Notes under the pieces: generated by a model
Databases searched by the model: none
Seen by the model: only the letters and a program-made list of their open reading frames with translations
What the model was told of the DNA's origin: nothing
Part shown: positions 34,260 through 42,932 of the stretch, one piece after another
Position numbering within the stretch: the stretch's first letter is position 1
How the letters are laid out: each line of letters begins with the position of its first letter
Made by a program: the position numbers and the translations under genes
Origin: Cryptosporangium minutisporangium
Lineage (GTDB): Bacteria; Actinomycetota; Actinomycetes; Mycobacteriales; Cryptosporangiaceae
Reading direction: 5' to 3'
NCBI RefSeq assembly: GCF_039536245.1
Contig: NZ_BAAAYN010000017.1
Coordinates: 61,801-125,800, forward strand
Length of the DNA stretch: 64,000 nt

Positions 34260-35561
34260 TCAGGACCTACGCGCGCCTGAGCCGAACAGGATGTCGTCCC
34301 AGCTGGGGAGCTCGGCCTTGCGTGACCGGCCACTGCCGCCCTTGGCAGGCGGTGCCGACGTCGGGTTCGCCGCGGGCGGCGTCCCCACACCGGTCGGGTC
34401 GAGCCGCTCCCGCCAGTCGCTCCGCCCGGCGAAGTTGTTCCCGCCGCCGGGCGCTGCCGGCTGCGGCTGCTCCCCACCGGTCGTCAGGTCACCACGTCGT
34501 CCCGCCGGACGCCGCGGGTCGTCGCCCCACGGGTCGGGACGCCGCACCTCGTCGGGGCGCGGACCGGCCGCAGCCGCCGGACGCGGCTCGTCGAGCCACC
34601 CGGCACCCCGCAGCCCGTCCCGTCCGGACGCGACGACCGGCGCAGGACCGGCCTCCGCGGCGGGCGGCTCCGGGGTCGGCGTCTCCCGCGGGGACGGCTC
34701 CGGACGGCGCAGGTCGTCGAAGCGCGGATCGAGCGGGCGACCACGACCGCTCTCGCGAGCCGCCGCCTGACGCAGGTCGCCGCGCCCCTCGCGAGGCAGT
34801 TCGCGCGGCACCTCCCGCGCCGGTGCGGCGACCGCTTCGGTGACCGCGGGCTCCTCCCGACGACGCTCGTCGCGCCGCCGCAGCATCGACAGTGCGGGGA
34901 CGACCGGACCCTCCTTCGGGTCCGCGTCGTCCGGAAGCTTGCCTGCCGGAAGTCCGAACGCGAGCATCTGCTCGTCCGGTCCGATCAGGATGTCCTGGTT
35001 CTCGCTGGACAGGAAGTTCGCCATCTCGTCGACCGGCGTCACCATCGTCCGCGTCCGGTCGAGATCCCAGATCGCGTGCGCGGTCGCCTTCCCGGACGGC
35101 CACGTGGCGGTGGTACGCCAACCGCCGTCGTCCCGCCGGTAGCTGTCCCACGCCACGGTCTCCACGTCGATTCCGTGCGCCCGGAGGCGCCCGTCGACGA
35201 CGTCCGCGAGGGTTTGGCCGCTGTCGGCTCCCCGCAGGCGAGTGCGGCGGGCGAGCTGCGCCATGGCGGCCCGCTCCTGCAGCACCGGCCCGGCGAACCG
35301 CAGGACCTTCTCCATCGGAACGTTCGCCAGCCGAGCGACGTGCTCCGCCGACTCGCCGGAACGGATCCGGGACTGTATGTCTCGCGGCGTCAACGTCGCC
35401 TCCACATCCATCGATAGCTGACCGGGGGTACCGGTCCGCTCCCGCTGGACGGCGGCGATCACCTGGTCGTCGATGGCGAGCGAAAGCATCCGCCCGACCT
35501 CGTCGGTCAGAATCATGGCCTGCCCGTCAGCGGAGAGCGCGACGAACCGCAACGGTCGCAT
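34260..35561 (-). CDS. sepH: Septation protein SepH
   Basis: A 433-residue protein of the SepH (DUF3071) family. The N-terminal domain is well conserved: MRPLRFVALSADGQAMILTDEVGR, LTPRDIQSRIRSGESAEHVARLANVPMEKVLRFAGPVLQERAAMAQ, and ADVVDGRLRAHGIDVETVAWDSYRRDDGGWRTTATW. It includes a helix-turn-helix-like segment. The rest is a disordered Pro/Arg/Glu-rich region with a short conserved C-terminus (KAELPSWDDILFG). In Streptomyces SepH binds and stimulates FtsZ assembly. ATG at 35561 follows GGAGAGGGAGG. Its place near serC and citA agrees with the order I recall in other actinobacteria. Confidence 0.93.
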   Translation of the reverse strand: MRPLRFVALSADGQAMILTDEVGRMLSLAIDDQVIAAVQRERTGTPGQLSMDVEATLTPRDIQSRIRSGESAEHVARLANVPMEKVLRFAGPVLQERAAMAQLARRTRLRGADSGQTLADVVDGRLRAHGIDVETVAWDSYRRDDGGWRTTATWPSGKATAHAIWDLDRTRTMVTPVDEMANFLSSENQDILIGPDEQMLAFGLPAGKLPDDADPKEGPVVPALSMLRRRDERRREEPAVTEAVAAPAREVPRELPREGRGDLRQAAARESGRGRPLDPRFDDLRRPEPSPRETPTPEPPAAEAGPAPVVASGRDGLRGAGWLDEPRPAAAAGPRPDEVRRPDPWGDDPRRPAGRRGDLTTGGEQPQPAAPGGGNNFAGRSDWRERLDPTGVGTPPAANPTSAPPAKGGSGRSRKAELPSWDDILFGSGARRS

Positions 35562-35730
35562 TGCGACCTCCCTCTCCAGACACCGGCGAGCGTGCCCACC
35601 ATACGACGGCAGGGCGCGTATGCCCCGCATACCACGCCGAATGGGCGCGCCGTTCTCCGGCCATGCCAACGGTACGCACTAATAGTCCCGTTTGTCTGTC
35701 CCGACGCGCCACTCGTCTTTGTACTGACCC

Positions 35731-35895
35731 GGAGCCCGCCCAGGACGAGGCTGGCACTCGAGCGCGAGGCCGCAGCGAACCACGGATCCGCCGGTGTCGG
35801 GCGCCGCTCGAGGCAGCTTCCGCTGGGCTCGACCTTGCTGTGGTCTCAAGGCCTCGCGCTCGCCTGTCAGGCTCGCCCCCTGGGCGGGCTGCCCA
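35731..35895. repeat. Dispersed long-hairpin element, copy 2
   Basis: Left arm 35731-35772 starts GGAGCCCGCCCAGGACGAGG and ends GAGCGCGAGGCC. Right arm 35850-35895 starts GGCCTCGCGCTCGCCTGTCA and ends in GGGCGGGCTGCCC. The arms pair over about 40 bp with a few mismatches. The loop is about 77 bases. The right arm supplies the last eight codons and stop of serC. The rest of the 305-base sepH-serC interval (35562-35730) holds the sepH promoter region, with nothing else recognised. Confidence 0.75.
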
Positions 35896-36988
35896 CAACA
35901 AAGTCGATGGCGGCGGTTAGCTTGGCTACGTCGGCGGGGTCGATGCCGGGGAACATCGCGATCCGCAGTTGGTTCCGCCCGAGCTTGCGGTACGGCTCAG
36001 TGTCCACAATCCCGTTCGCCCGGAGCACCTTGGCGACCGCAGCCGCGTCCACCGACTCGTCGAAGTCGATCGTCCCGACGACGTTCGACCGCTTGGCCGG
36101 GTCCTTGACGTAGGGCGCGGCGAACGTGGACGCCTCGGCCCACTCGTAGAGGGTCCGGGCCGACTCGGCCGAGCGCTCGGTCGTCCACCGCAGACCGCCC
36201 TGGCTGTTGAACCAGTCGACCTGCTCGGCGGCGAGGAAGATCGTCGTCAGCGCCGGGGTGTTGTACGTCTGGTCCTTACGCGAGTTGTCGATCGCGGTAG
36301 CGAGATCCAGGAACGCGGGGATGTAGCGCCCCGACGCGCTGATCTCTTCCACGCGGGAAAGAGCGGCCGGCGACAGGAACGCCAGCCACAGGCCGCCCTC
36401 GCTGCCCAGGCCCTTCTGCGGCGCGAAGTAGTACACGTCGGTCTCCGACACGTCCACCGCGAGACCGGCCGCCGCCGACGTCCCGTCGTGGAGCATCAGG
36501 TGCTCACCGGGCACCCGCTTCACCGCGATCGCGACGCCGGTCGACGTCTCGTTGTGCGGGGTGGCGTAGACGTCGACGCCGTCCTCGAACTCGAAGACCG
36601 GGGCGTCACCGGGGGCCGACTCGACGATCGTGGGGTCGCCCAGGAACGGCGCGATCTTCGCGGCCTTGGCGAACTTCGCCCCGAACTCGCCGAACGAGAG
36701 GAACTGCGCTCGGTCGCGGATCAGGCCGAACACCGCCGCTTCCCAGAACGCGGTGGTGCCACCGACGCCGAGTACTACCTCGTAACCGTCGGGGAGCGTG
36801 AACAGCTCGGCCAGGCCGGACTTCAGCCGCGCCACCTGGCTGCGGACGGTCGCCTGCCGGTGCGACGTCCCGAGGAAGCTCCGCCCGGTCCCGACGAGTG
36901 CGTCCACCGATTCCGGACGGACCTTCGACGGGCCGGAGCCGAACCGGCCGTCGGCGGGCAACAACTCGGCGGGGATCGTGACGCTCAC
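35867..36988 (-). CDS. serC: Phosphoserine aminotransferase
   Basis: A 373-residue PLP enzyme, close to the length of other actinobacterial SerC. It begins with the actinobacterial SerC signature IPAELLPADGRFGSGPSKVR. Other blocks are LGTSHRQATVRSQVARLKSGLAELF, the PLP aspartate in LMLHDGTSAAAGLAVDV, the lysine in VYYFAPQKGLGSEGGLW, and the end RNQLRIAMFPGIDPADVAKLTAAIDFVVG. It makes phosphoserine for serine synthesis. GTG at 36988 is chosen because VSVTIPAELLPADGRFG matches homologues. An AAGGAG lies 14 bases upstream and within a tiny ATG-CTG-AAG-GAG-CGC-TGA frame. The last codons come from a dispersed hairpin element. Confidence 0.93.
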   Translation of the reverse strand: MSVTIPAELLPADGRFGSGPSKVRPESVDALVGTGRSFLGTSHRQATVRSQVARLKSGLAELFTLPDGYEVVLGVGGTTAFWEAAVFGLIRDRAQFLSFGEFGAKFAKAAKIAPFLGDPTIVESAPGDAPVFEFEDGVDVYATPHNETSTGVAIAVKRVPGEHLMLHDGTSAAAGLAVDVSETDVYYFAPQKGLGSEGGLWLAFLSPAALSRVEEISASGRYIPAFLDLATAIDNSRKDQTYNTPALTTIFLAAEQVDWFNSQGGLRWTTERSAESARTLYEWAEASTFAAPYVKDPAKRSNVVGTIDFDESVDAAAVAKVLRANGIVDTEPYRKLGRNQLRIAMFPGIDPADVAKLTAAIDFVVGSPPRGRA

Positions 36989-37161
36989 GGGCTTGATCAG
37001 CGCTCCTTCAGCATTCCGGTCGACGACGTTGCTGGCGGCTTCCGTGCCGCGACGATCCTCCCACCCGCGCGGCGAGGTGCCGAACCAGTTCCTGGGGACG
37101 CTCGGCGCGCGCCGAGCGTCCGCAGGAAATACGTACGGGCACGGGCGGCAGGTCACCGAGA

Positions 37162-37206
37162 CACACGAAGGGCGAGCCGCCCTTCGGCGGCCCGCCCTTC
37201 GGTGTG
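37162..37206 (-). terminator. Bulged hairpin terminator after citrate synthase gene
   Basis: Outer arms 37162-37173 and 37194-37206 pair with one bulged base. An inner stem pairs GCCGCC (37176-37181) with GGCGGC (37186-37191). It sits just past the citrate synthase stop on the minus strand. Confidence 0.75.
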
Positions 37207-37213
37207 GAAAAGA

Positions 37214-38317
37214 TCAGCCGTGCTGGATCGTGTCCCAGCCCTCGACCTCGTCGGGCCGACGCGGGCCCGGGCCGGTGTAGAGCGCGGACGGGCGCACGAG
37301 CTTGTTCAGGTTCTTCTGCTCGACGACGTGAGCCGACCAGCCGGCCGTCCGCGCGCAGGTGAACATCGAGGTGAACATGTGCGCCGGAACCTCGGCGAAG
37401 TCGAGGACGACCGCGGACCAGAACTCGACGTTGGTGGCGAGCACCCGGTCGGGGCGGCGGGCGTGCAACTCGGCCAGCGCGGCCTTCTCCAGCGCCTCGG
37501 CGACCTCGAAGCGGGTGCTGCCGAGCTCCTTGGCGGTCTTGCGGAGCACCGCGGCCCGCGGGTCCTCGGCCCGGTAGACCCGGTGCCCGAAGCCCATCAG
37601 CCGCTCGCCCTTGTCGAGTGCGTTCTTGACCCACGCCTCGGCGTTGCCCGACTTCTCGACCTCGTCGAGCATCTTGAGCACGCGCGACGGGGCGCCACCG
37701 TGCAGCGGGCCGGACATCGAGCCGATCGCGGACGAGATGCAGGCGGCACAGTCGGCGCCGGTACCCGCGGCCACCCGAGCGGTGAACGTCGAGGCGTTCA
37801 GCCCGTGCTCGGCGGCGGAGATGAAGTAGGCGTCGACGGCCTGGACGTGCTTCGGGTCGGGCTCGCCGCGCCAGCGGATCATGAACCGCTCGACGATCGT
37901 GTTCGCCTTGTCGATCTCACGCTGCGGGACCGCCGGTAGGCCGATGCCCCGGGCCGACTGCGCGACGAACGAGAGCGCGGTGACCGAGATGCGAGCGAGG
38001 TCCTCGCGCGCCTGCTCCGGGCCGATGTCGATGAGCTGCTTCAGGCCCCAGTAGGGGGCCAGCATCGCGATCGCGGCTTGGACGTCGACCCGGATGTCGC
38101 CGGAGTGCACCGGCACCGGGAACGGCTCCGCGGGCGGCAGGCCCGGGCCGAACTTGCCGTCCACCAGCAACGCCCAGACGTTGCCGAACGAGACCTTGCC
38201 GACCAGGTCTTCGATATTGACGCCGCGGTAGCGCAGCGCGCCACCGTCGCGGTCTGGCTCGGCGATCTCGGTGTGGAAGGCTACGACGCCTTCGAGCCCC
38301 GGTTTGAACTCCGACAT
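37214..38317 (-). CDS. citA: Citrate synthase 2
   Basis: A 367-residue type I citrate synthase of the small actinobacterial CitA group. Catalytic features are present: GPLHGGAPSRVLKML with the first active-site histidine, MGFGHRVYRAEDPRA with the second, and NVEFWSAVVLDFAEVPAHMFTSMFTCARTAGWSAHVVEQ with the catalytic aspartate. It condenses acetyl-CoA and oxaloacetate at entry to the TCA cycle; methylcitrate activity is possible in this group. ATG at 38317 follows GGGAGC. It is divergent from pdxH and lies upstream of serC on the same strand. This is the usual second citrate synthase of actinomycetes, not the long GltA. Confidence 0.92.
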   Translation of the reverse strand: MSEFKPGLEGVVAFHTEIAEPDRDGGALRYRGVNIEDLVGKVSFGNVWALLVDGKFGPGLPPAEPFPVPVHSGDIRVDVQAAIAMLAPYWGLKQLIDIGPEQAREDLARISVTALSFVAQSARGIGLPAVPQREIDKANTIVERFMIRWRGEPDPKHVQAVDAYFISAAEHGLNASTFTARVAAGTGADCAACISSAIGSMSGPLHGGAPSRVLKMLDEVEKSGNAEAWVKNALDKGERLMGFGHRVYRAEDPRAAVLRKTAKELGSTRFEVAEALEKAALAELHARRPDRVLATNVEFWSAVVLDFAEVPAHMFTSMFTCARTAGWSAHVVEQKNLNKLVRPSALYTGPGPRRPDEVEGWDTIQHG

Positions 38318-38674
38318 GGCTGGCTCAGCTCCCAGTGGTCTTCGGTGGCGGTACGCCCCGGCCGGCTCGACCGGCGGTGGGCTGTAGCCGACCACCAGTC
38401 GGGAACGTTTCTGTCATCTTCCTACCGTTCCCCGGTGGTCCGCGAGGTCAGACCGGACCAAGCCCATTGTGATCGTGTCGCAGCCCACATCCTCGGAGGA
38501 CACGGCGGCGACATGAGCGCGTCACGAAACGGCCACACCTTCCGGCGGACGGTAACCATTCCCCGCATCGCCCCTGGATGGGGTAAAGCCGTCCGGGCGG
38601 TTACCACCCGATTTCCACCGGCGGGACGGGCTTAAAGTTGTGTCGGCCACACATTGGCCGGGGACGGAGGAATC
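38318..38674. promoter_or_regulatory. citA-pdxH divergent promoter region
   Basis: These 357 bases carry no gene I can support. GGTAACC (38551-38557) and GGTTACC (38599-38605) form an inverted pair, and TGTGTCGGCCACACA (38639-38653) is an imperfect palindrome right behind a TAAAGT that could be a -10 box for pdxH. These are candidate regulator sites only. Confidence 0.4.
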
Positions 38675-39451
38675 GTGGACGGACCTGACCGGCGCGACGA
38701 GCCAGACGGCGCGACGCCCGCTGCTGCGGCTGCCGCGGAGGTGGCCGCCGCGGCCGAAGCCGCAGCTGCCCAGTCCGGCACGGGCGCCGCCGAGCTCGCG
38801 GCAGCGGTGGTCGTCTCGCAGGTCGGCGGGATGCGGGTCGGCTACGAGCGTGGGCAGCTCACCGAGAACCTCCTCGCCGATACCTGGTTCGCCCAGTTCA
38901 GCGCCTGGTTCGCCGAAGCCGTCGCGGCTCCGGAGATCATCGAGCCGAACGCGATGGTGGTGGCCACCGCGGCGGCCAACGGGACGCCGAGCGCGAGAAC
39001 GGTGCTGCTCAAGGACGCCGACGAGCGCGGCCTGACGTTCTACACCCACTACCCGTCCCGGAAGGGCCGGGAGCTGACCGAGAACCCCCGGGCGACGCTC
39101 CTCTTCCCCTGGCATCCGATCCAGCGTCAGGTGAACATCGCCGGCACGGTCCGCCGCGTCGATCCGGCCGAGTCGGACGCGTACTGGAGTTCACGGCCGC
39201 GAGGTTCCCGGCTCGGGTCCGCAGCGAGCCCTCAGTCCCGGGTCGTGCCCGACCGGGCCACGCTCGAGCACGCCGAGGCCGAGCTCGCGGCCCGCTACCC
39301 CGATGACGTGCCGCGGCCGGACACCTGGGGCGGGTTCCGGGTGGTGCCGCACACCGTCGAGTTCTGGCAGGGACGCCCGGACCGGCTGCACGATCGGCTG
39401 CGCTACCGGCGGGACGGCGAGACCTGGGTCGTCGAGAGGCTCGCTCCGTGA
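38675..39451 (+). CDS. pdxH: Pyridoxamine 5'-phosphate oxidase
   Basis: A 258-residue flavoenzyme. The conserved core starts near residue 50 (RVGYERGQLTENLLADTWFAQFSAWFAEAV). It has the FMN-binding and substrate blocks NAMVVATAAANGTPSARTVLLKDADERGLTFYTHYPSRKGRELTENPRATLLFPW, VNIAGTVRRVDPAESDAYWSSRPRGSRLGSAASPQS, and the end WGGFRVVPHTVEFWQGRPDRLHDRLRYRR with the RxH-type substrate contact. It oxidises pyridoxamine or pyridoxine phosphate to PLP, the cofactor of SerC and GabT encoded nearby. The first 45 residues are an Ala/Glu-rich extension not needed for catalysis. GTG at 38675 follows ACGGAGGAATC. The next MFS gene overlaps by GTGA. Confidence 0.93.
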   Translation: MDGPDRRDEPDGATPAAAAAAEVAAAAEAAAAQSGTGAAELAAAVVVSQVGGMRVGYERGQLTENLLADTWFAQFSAWFAEAVAAPEIIEPNAMVVATAAANGTPSARTVLLKDADERGLTFYTHYPSRKGRELTENPRATLLFPWHPIQRQVNIAGTVRRVDPAESDAYWSSRPRGSRLGSAASPQSRVVPDRATLEHAEAELAARYPDDVPRPDTWGGFRVVPHTVEFWQGRPDRLHDRLRYRRDGETWVVERLAP

Positions 39452-40779
39452 GTGGTTCGCCCGACGCCACCGGCACGGGCGCGGAGACCACCGCGGAGGA
39501 GACCAGCCGATCGACCGGGGGCGCTGCGCCGCCTGCTGCGCCCCCGCCACGCGGCCCCTGGTGGCGGCGCGTGCTGGTGGACACCCGTCCGCTGCGGCAG
39601 ACGGCATACCGGCGCTTGTTCGTCGGCCAGAGCGTCTCGTTCATCGGGTACCAGATCACCGCGGTCGCAGTTCCCGTACAGATGTACGCGATCACCGACT
39701 CCTCGTTCTGGGTCGGCATGCTCGGCCTGGCGGCGCTGGTGCCGCTGATCCTGTTCGGGCTCTGGGGCGGTGCGGTCGCCGACGCGATCGATCGACGGAC
39801 GCTGCTGCTGATCTCGTCCGCAGTCGTCTGGGGGGCCACCGGCGCGCTGGTCGTGCAGGCGGTGCTCGGCCTGAACAGCACCTGGCTGCTGCTCGGGCTG
39901 ACCGCGGTGCAGTCGGGAGCGTTCGCGGTGAGCGGACCCACCCGCAGCGCGATCATTCCGCGGTTGGTGCCGCGCGAGCAGGTGGCTTCGGCGAACACGC
40001 TGAACTTCACCGCGAGCAACTTCGGCACGGTGATCGGGCCGCTGCTGGCCGGCCTCCTCCTCGCGCGGTGGTCGTACGCCGTCGCCTACGCGGTCGACGC
40101 GGTGTTGTTCACGGTGGCGCTGTACGCGGCCGTGCGGTTGCCGCACCTGGCACCGACCGGGGAGCGGGTCAGCCCGGGGCTGCGCGCGGTCGGTCAGGGA
40201 CTGGCCTTCATCATCCTGAAGCCGGTGCTGCTGATGTCGTTCGCGGTGGACATCATCGCGATGGTATTCGCGATGCCGCGGGCGCTGTTCCCGCAGGTCG
40301 CGAACGAGTGGTACGGCGGCCCGGGTGCCGTCGGCTGGCTGTACGCGGCGATCGCGATCGGGTCGGTGCTCGCCGGGCTGTCGTCCGGCTGGATCGGGCG
40401 GGTGCGTCGGCAAGGGCTCGCGCTCACGCTCGCGGTGATCGGCTGGGGCACAGCGGTGGCCGCGGCCGGGCTGGCGCGTCAGCTCTGGCTGGTCGTCGTG
40501 CTGCTGGCGCTGGCCGGTGCCGCCGACCTGGTGTCAGCGGTGTACCGGCAGACGATCCTGCAGGTCTACGCACCGGACGAGATGCGCGGACGGATGCAGG
40601 GGGTGTTCATGGTGGTCGTGGCCGGAGGACCGCGGCTGGGCGACCTGCGGGCGGGCGCCACCGAGTCCTGGTTCGGCCCGACCGTGTCCTGGGTCGGTGG
40701 CGGCTTGCTCTGCGTCGTCCTGGTCGTGCTGTTGACCCTCGCCGTCCCGAAGCTCATCAAGTACGACGGAGCGCCATAG
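39448..40779 (+). CDS. MFS transporter (MFS_3/EntS type)
   Basis: A 443-residue major facilitator with 12 predicted helices and a 40-residue Pro/Thr-rich N-terminal tail. Family blocks include TAYRRLFVGQSVSFIGYQITAVAVPVQMYAITDSSFWVGMLGLAALVPLILFGLWGGAVADAIDRRTLLL (motif A region) and AVSGPTRSAIIPRLVPREQVASANTLNFTASNFGTVIGPLLAGLL. It belongs to the same group as the MarR-linked exporter at 30742-32025 and probably exports a small molecule. The GTG start lies within the pdxH stop (GTGA), so it is coupled to pdxH, though a link to vitamin B6 is only suggested by that position. It converges on the quinone oxidoreductases. Confidence 0.88.
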   Translation: MSGSPDATGTGAETTAEETSRSTGGAAPPAAPPPRGPWWRRVLVDTRPLRQTAYRRLFVGQSVSFIGYQITAVAVPVQMYAITDSSFWVGMLGLAALVPLILFGLWGGAVADAIDRRTLLLISSAVVWGATGALVVQAVLGLNSTWLLLGLTAVQSGAFAVSGPTRSAIIPRLVPREQVASANTLNFTASNFGTVIGPLLAGLLLARWSYAVAYAVDAVLFTVALYAAVRLPHLAPTGERVSPGLRAVGQGLAFIILKPVLLMSFAVDIIAMVFAMPRALFPQVANEWYGGPGAVGWLYAAIAIGSVLAGLSSGWIGRVRRQGLALTLAVIGWGTAVAAAGLARQLWLVVVLLALAGAADLVSAVYRQTILQVYAPDEMRGRMQGVFMVVVAGGPRLGDLRAGATESWFGPTVSWVGGGLLCVVLVVLLTLAVPKLIKYDGAP

Positions 40780-40794
40780 CGTTTCGTCCGGACC

Positions 40795-40812
40795 TGGAGC
40801 CCGCCCAGGGCC
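40795..40812. repeat. Fragment of the dispersed long-hairpin element
   Basis: TGGAGCCCGCCCAGGGCC at 40795-40812 matches the outer left arm of the elements at 20147, 35731 and 58128, but the rest of the arm, the loop and the right arm are missing. It lies between convergent MFS and oxidoreductase genes, six bases before the oxidoreductase stop codon. Confidence 0.6.
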
Positions 40813-40817
40813 GTGCA

Positions 40818-41795
40818 CTAGGGCAGCAGGACCGTGCTGCCGGTCGTGGCGCGGGATTCCAGGGCCCGATGGGCATTCGCGGTCTCCGCCAGTGCGAAGC
40901 GCTGCCCGATGTTCGGGTCGATCACGCCGCGCTCGACCAGCTCGAACAACTCCGCCGCCGCGGCCCGGAGCTCGTTGCGGTCGCTCAGGTAGTGCGCCAT
41001 CGTCGGTCGGGTCACGAACAGCGACCCCTTCGACGCGAGGATGCCCAGGTTGACCCCGGTCACCGGCCCGGACGCGTTGCCGAACGAGACCATCAGGCCC
41101 CGCGGCCGCAGACAGTCGAGCGAGTTCTCGAACGTCGCCGCACCCACCGAGTCGTAGACGACCGGGACACCTGCGCCGTCGGTCAGCTCCCGTACCCGGG
41201 CCGCCACGTCCTCCTCGCTGTAGAGGATCACGTCCCGGTACCCGTTCGCGGTCGCGATCTTCGCCTTCTCGGCGCTGCCGACCGTCCCGATCGCCCGGAC
41301 CCCGAGGTGACGCAGCCACTGCCCGGCGATCAGCCCGACGCCGCCCGCAGCGGCGTGGAACACCACGGTCTCCCCCGGCTGCACCGGGTAGGTGCGCCGC
41401 AGCAGGTACCAGGCCGTGAGGCCCTTGAGCAGCACGGCTGCCGCCGCCTCGTCGGGCACACCGTCCGGAATCGGCACCAGGCAGTCCGCCGGGACGTTCT
41501 GCGCGGTCGCGTACGTCCCGAGCGGGCCGGTCGCGTGCGCCACCCGGTCACCGACGGCCAGGCCGGCCGTGCCCTCGCCCAGCTCGGTGACGACGCCCGT
41601 CGCCTCGGCACCGAGCGCCGACGGCAGTTCCACGGGGTACAGCCCGGTCCGCCGATAGGTATCCACGAAGTTCAGGCCGATCGCGGTGATCCGGATCCGA
41701 ACCTCGCCCCGTCCTGGCGGCGGCAGCTCGATCTCCTCGTACCGCAGGACCTCCGGGCCGCCGGTCTCGTGGAAGCGGATCCCGTAGTCAGGCAT
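40818..41795 (-). CDS. Quinone oxidoreductase (zinc-independent MDR family)
   Basis: A 325-residue NADPH:quinone reductase-like protein. It starts with the GroES-like domain (RFHETGGPEVLRYEEIELPPPGRGEVRIRITAIGLNFVDTYRRTGLYPVELPSALGAEATGVV). The nucleotide-binding domain follows, with VVFHAAAGGVGLIAGQWLRHLGVRAIGTVGSAEKAKIA and VVYDSVGAATFENSLDCLRPRGLMVSFGNASGPV. No zinc ligands are present, as expected for QorA. It reduces quinones or enones using NADPH in the cytoplasm. It lies 14 bp downstream of a close paralogue on the same strand, so the two form a tandem duplicate and probable operon. Confidence 0.92.
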   Translation of the reverse strand: MPDYGIRFHETGGPEVLRYEEIELPPPGRGEVRIRITAIGLNFVDTYRRTGLYPVELPSALGAEATGVVTELGEGTAGLAVGDRVAHATGPLGTYATAQNVPADCLVPIPDGVPDEAAAAVLLKGLTAWYLLRRTYPVQPGETVVFHAAAGGVGLIAGQWLRHLGVRAIGTVGSAEKAKIATANGYRDVILYSEEDVAARVRELTDGAGVPVVYDSVGAATFENSLDCLRPRGLMVSFGNASGPVTGVNLGILASKGSLFVTRPTMAHYLSDRNELRAAAAELFELVERGVIDPNIGQRFALAETANAHRALESRATTGSTVLLP

Positions 41796-41809
41796 GTGGA
41801 GCCTCCTCG

Positions 41810-42802
41810 TCAGGGTAGGAGAACCGTAGCGCCGACGGTGGCTCGCGACTCCAGCGCTTCCTGGGCCTTCCCGGCATCGGCGAGGTCGAACCGCTGCCGC
41901 AGGTTCGGCCGGATCACCCCGCGCGCGACCAGACCCAGCACCTCGGCGGACGCCGCCCGCAGCGTCGCCGTGTCAGGGAGGTAGGCGTCCAGCGTGGGAC
42001 GGGTGACGAACAGCGATCCCTTCGCCGCGAGGATGCCCAGCTCGACGCCGGTCACCGGGCCGGAGATGCTGCCGAACGAGACCAGCAAGCCGCGCGGCCG
42101 TAAGGCGTCCAGCGAGGTGGCGAACGTGGCGGCGCCGACCGGGTCGTAGACCACCGGCACGCCGACGCCGTCGGTCAGGTCCCGGGCTCGAGCGGCCAGG
42201 TCGTCGGTGCGGTAGAGCACGACCTCGTCGTAGCCGTTGTCGACCGCGAGGCGCACCTTGTCCGCCGACCCGACCGTGCCGATCGCGCGGACGCCCAGGT
42301 GGCTCAACCACTGGCCGGCGACCAGCCCGACGCCGCCCGCCGCAGCGTGGAAAACGACGGTCTCGCCCGCCTGCACCGGATGGACGTGCCGGATCAGTGC
42401 CCACACCAGCAAACCCTTGGCGAGGACCGCCACGGCGTCTTCGTCGCCCACCTCCGGCGGGAGCGGGACCAGCGCGTCGGCGGGCACGTTGCGGGTGGTG
42501 GCGTAGGCACCGAGCGGGACGGTCGCGTACGCCACCCGGTCGCCGACCGCGAAGTCGGACGTCGGACGTCGGCGGGTAGCGGGCCCGATCGCCTCGACGA
42601 CGCCCGCCGCCGAGCTACCGAGGCCGGTGGGGAGCGGGACGTCGAGCCGCCCGCAGCGGTGCAGCACGTCGAGGTAGCTCAGATCGACCGCGGTCTGCCG
42701 GATGCGAATCTCGCCGGGGCCCGGTGGTGGTACCTCGATCGGCTCGGGCGTCAAGACCTCCGGGCCGCCGGTGGTACGTAACCGGATCGCGTAGTCGGAC
42801 AC
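41810..42802 (-). CDS. Quinone oxidoreductase paralogue
   Basis: A 330-residue paralogue of the next gene, with the same order of blocks: IRLRTTGGPEVLTPEPIEVPPPGPGEIRIRQTAVDLSYLDVLHRCGRLDVPLPTGLGSSAAGVV, then VVFHAAAGGVGLVAGQWLSHLGVRAIGTVGSADKVRLA and VVYDPVGAATFATSLDALRPRGLLVSFGSISGPV. The substrate region differs (LSYLDVLHRCGRL against LNFVDTYRRTGLY), so specificity has probably diverged. It also has an insertion at ATRRRPTSDFAVGD. GTG at 42802 follows TGGAGG. The arrangement suggests an older tandem duplication. Confidence 0.9.
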   Translation of the reverse strand: MSDYAIRLRTTGGPEVLTPEPIEVPPPGPGEIRIRQTAVDLSYLDVLHRCGRLDVPLPTGLGSSAAGVVEAIGPATRRRPTSDFAVGDRVAYATVPLGAYATTRNVPADALVPLPPEVGDEDAVAVLAKGLLVWALIRHVHPVQAGETVVFHAAAGGVGLVAGQWLSHLGVRAIGTVGSADKVRLAVDNGYDEVVLYRTDDLAARARDLTDGVGVPVVYDPVGAATFATSLDALRPRGLLVSFGSISGPVTGVELGILAAKGSLFVTRPTLDAYLPDTATLRAASAEVLGLVARGVIRPNLRQRFDLADAGKAQEALESRATVGATVLLP

Positions 42803-42932
42803 ACGTGCCTCCAGTTCCCAGGCGGCTCCGGCGCCGCATCTGACCAGCGTAAACCGGAAATAGAGGCATTCCCTACCAGTGCGTGGGGAATTAGACCGAC
42901 GCCACACCGCCGCCCGGGCGGGGGCCAGCCGT

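Noticed and set aside
35969-37939. 656-codon plus-strand open frame
   Set aside because: It is antisense to serC and citA, both of which have intact catalytic motifs.
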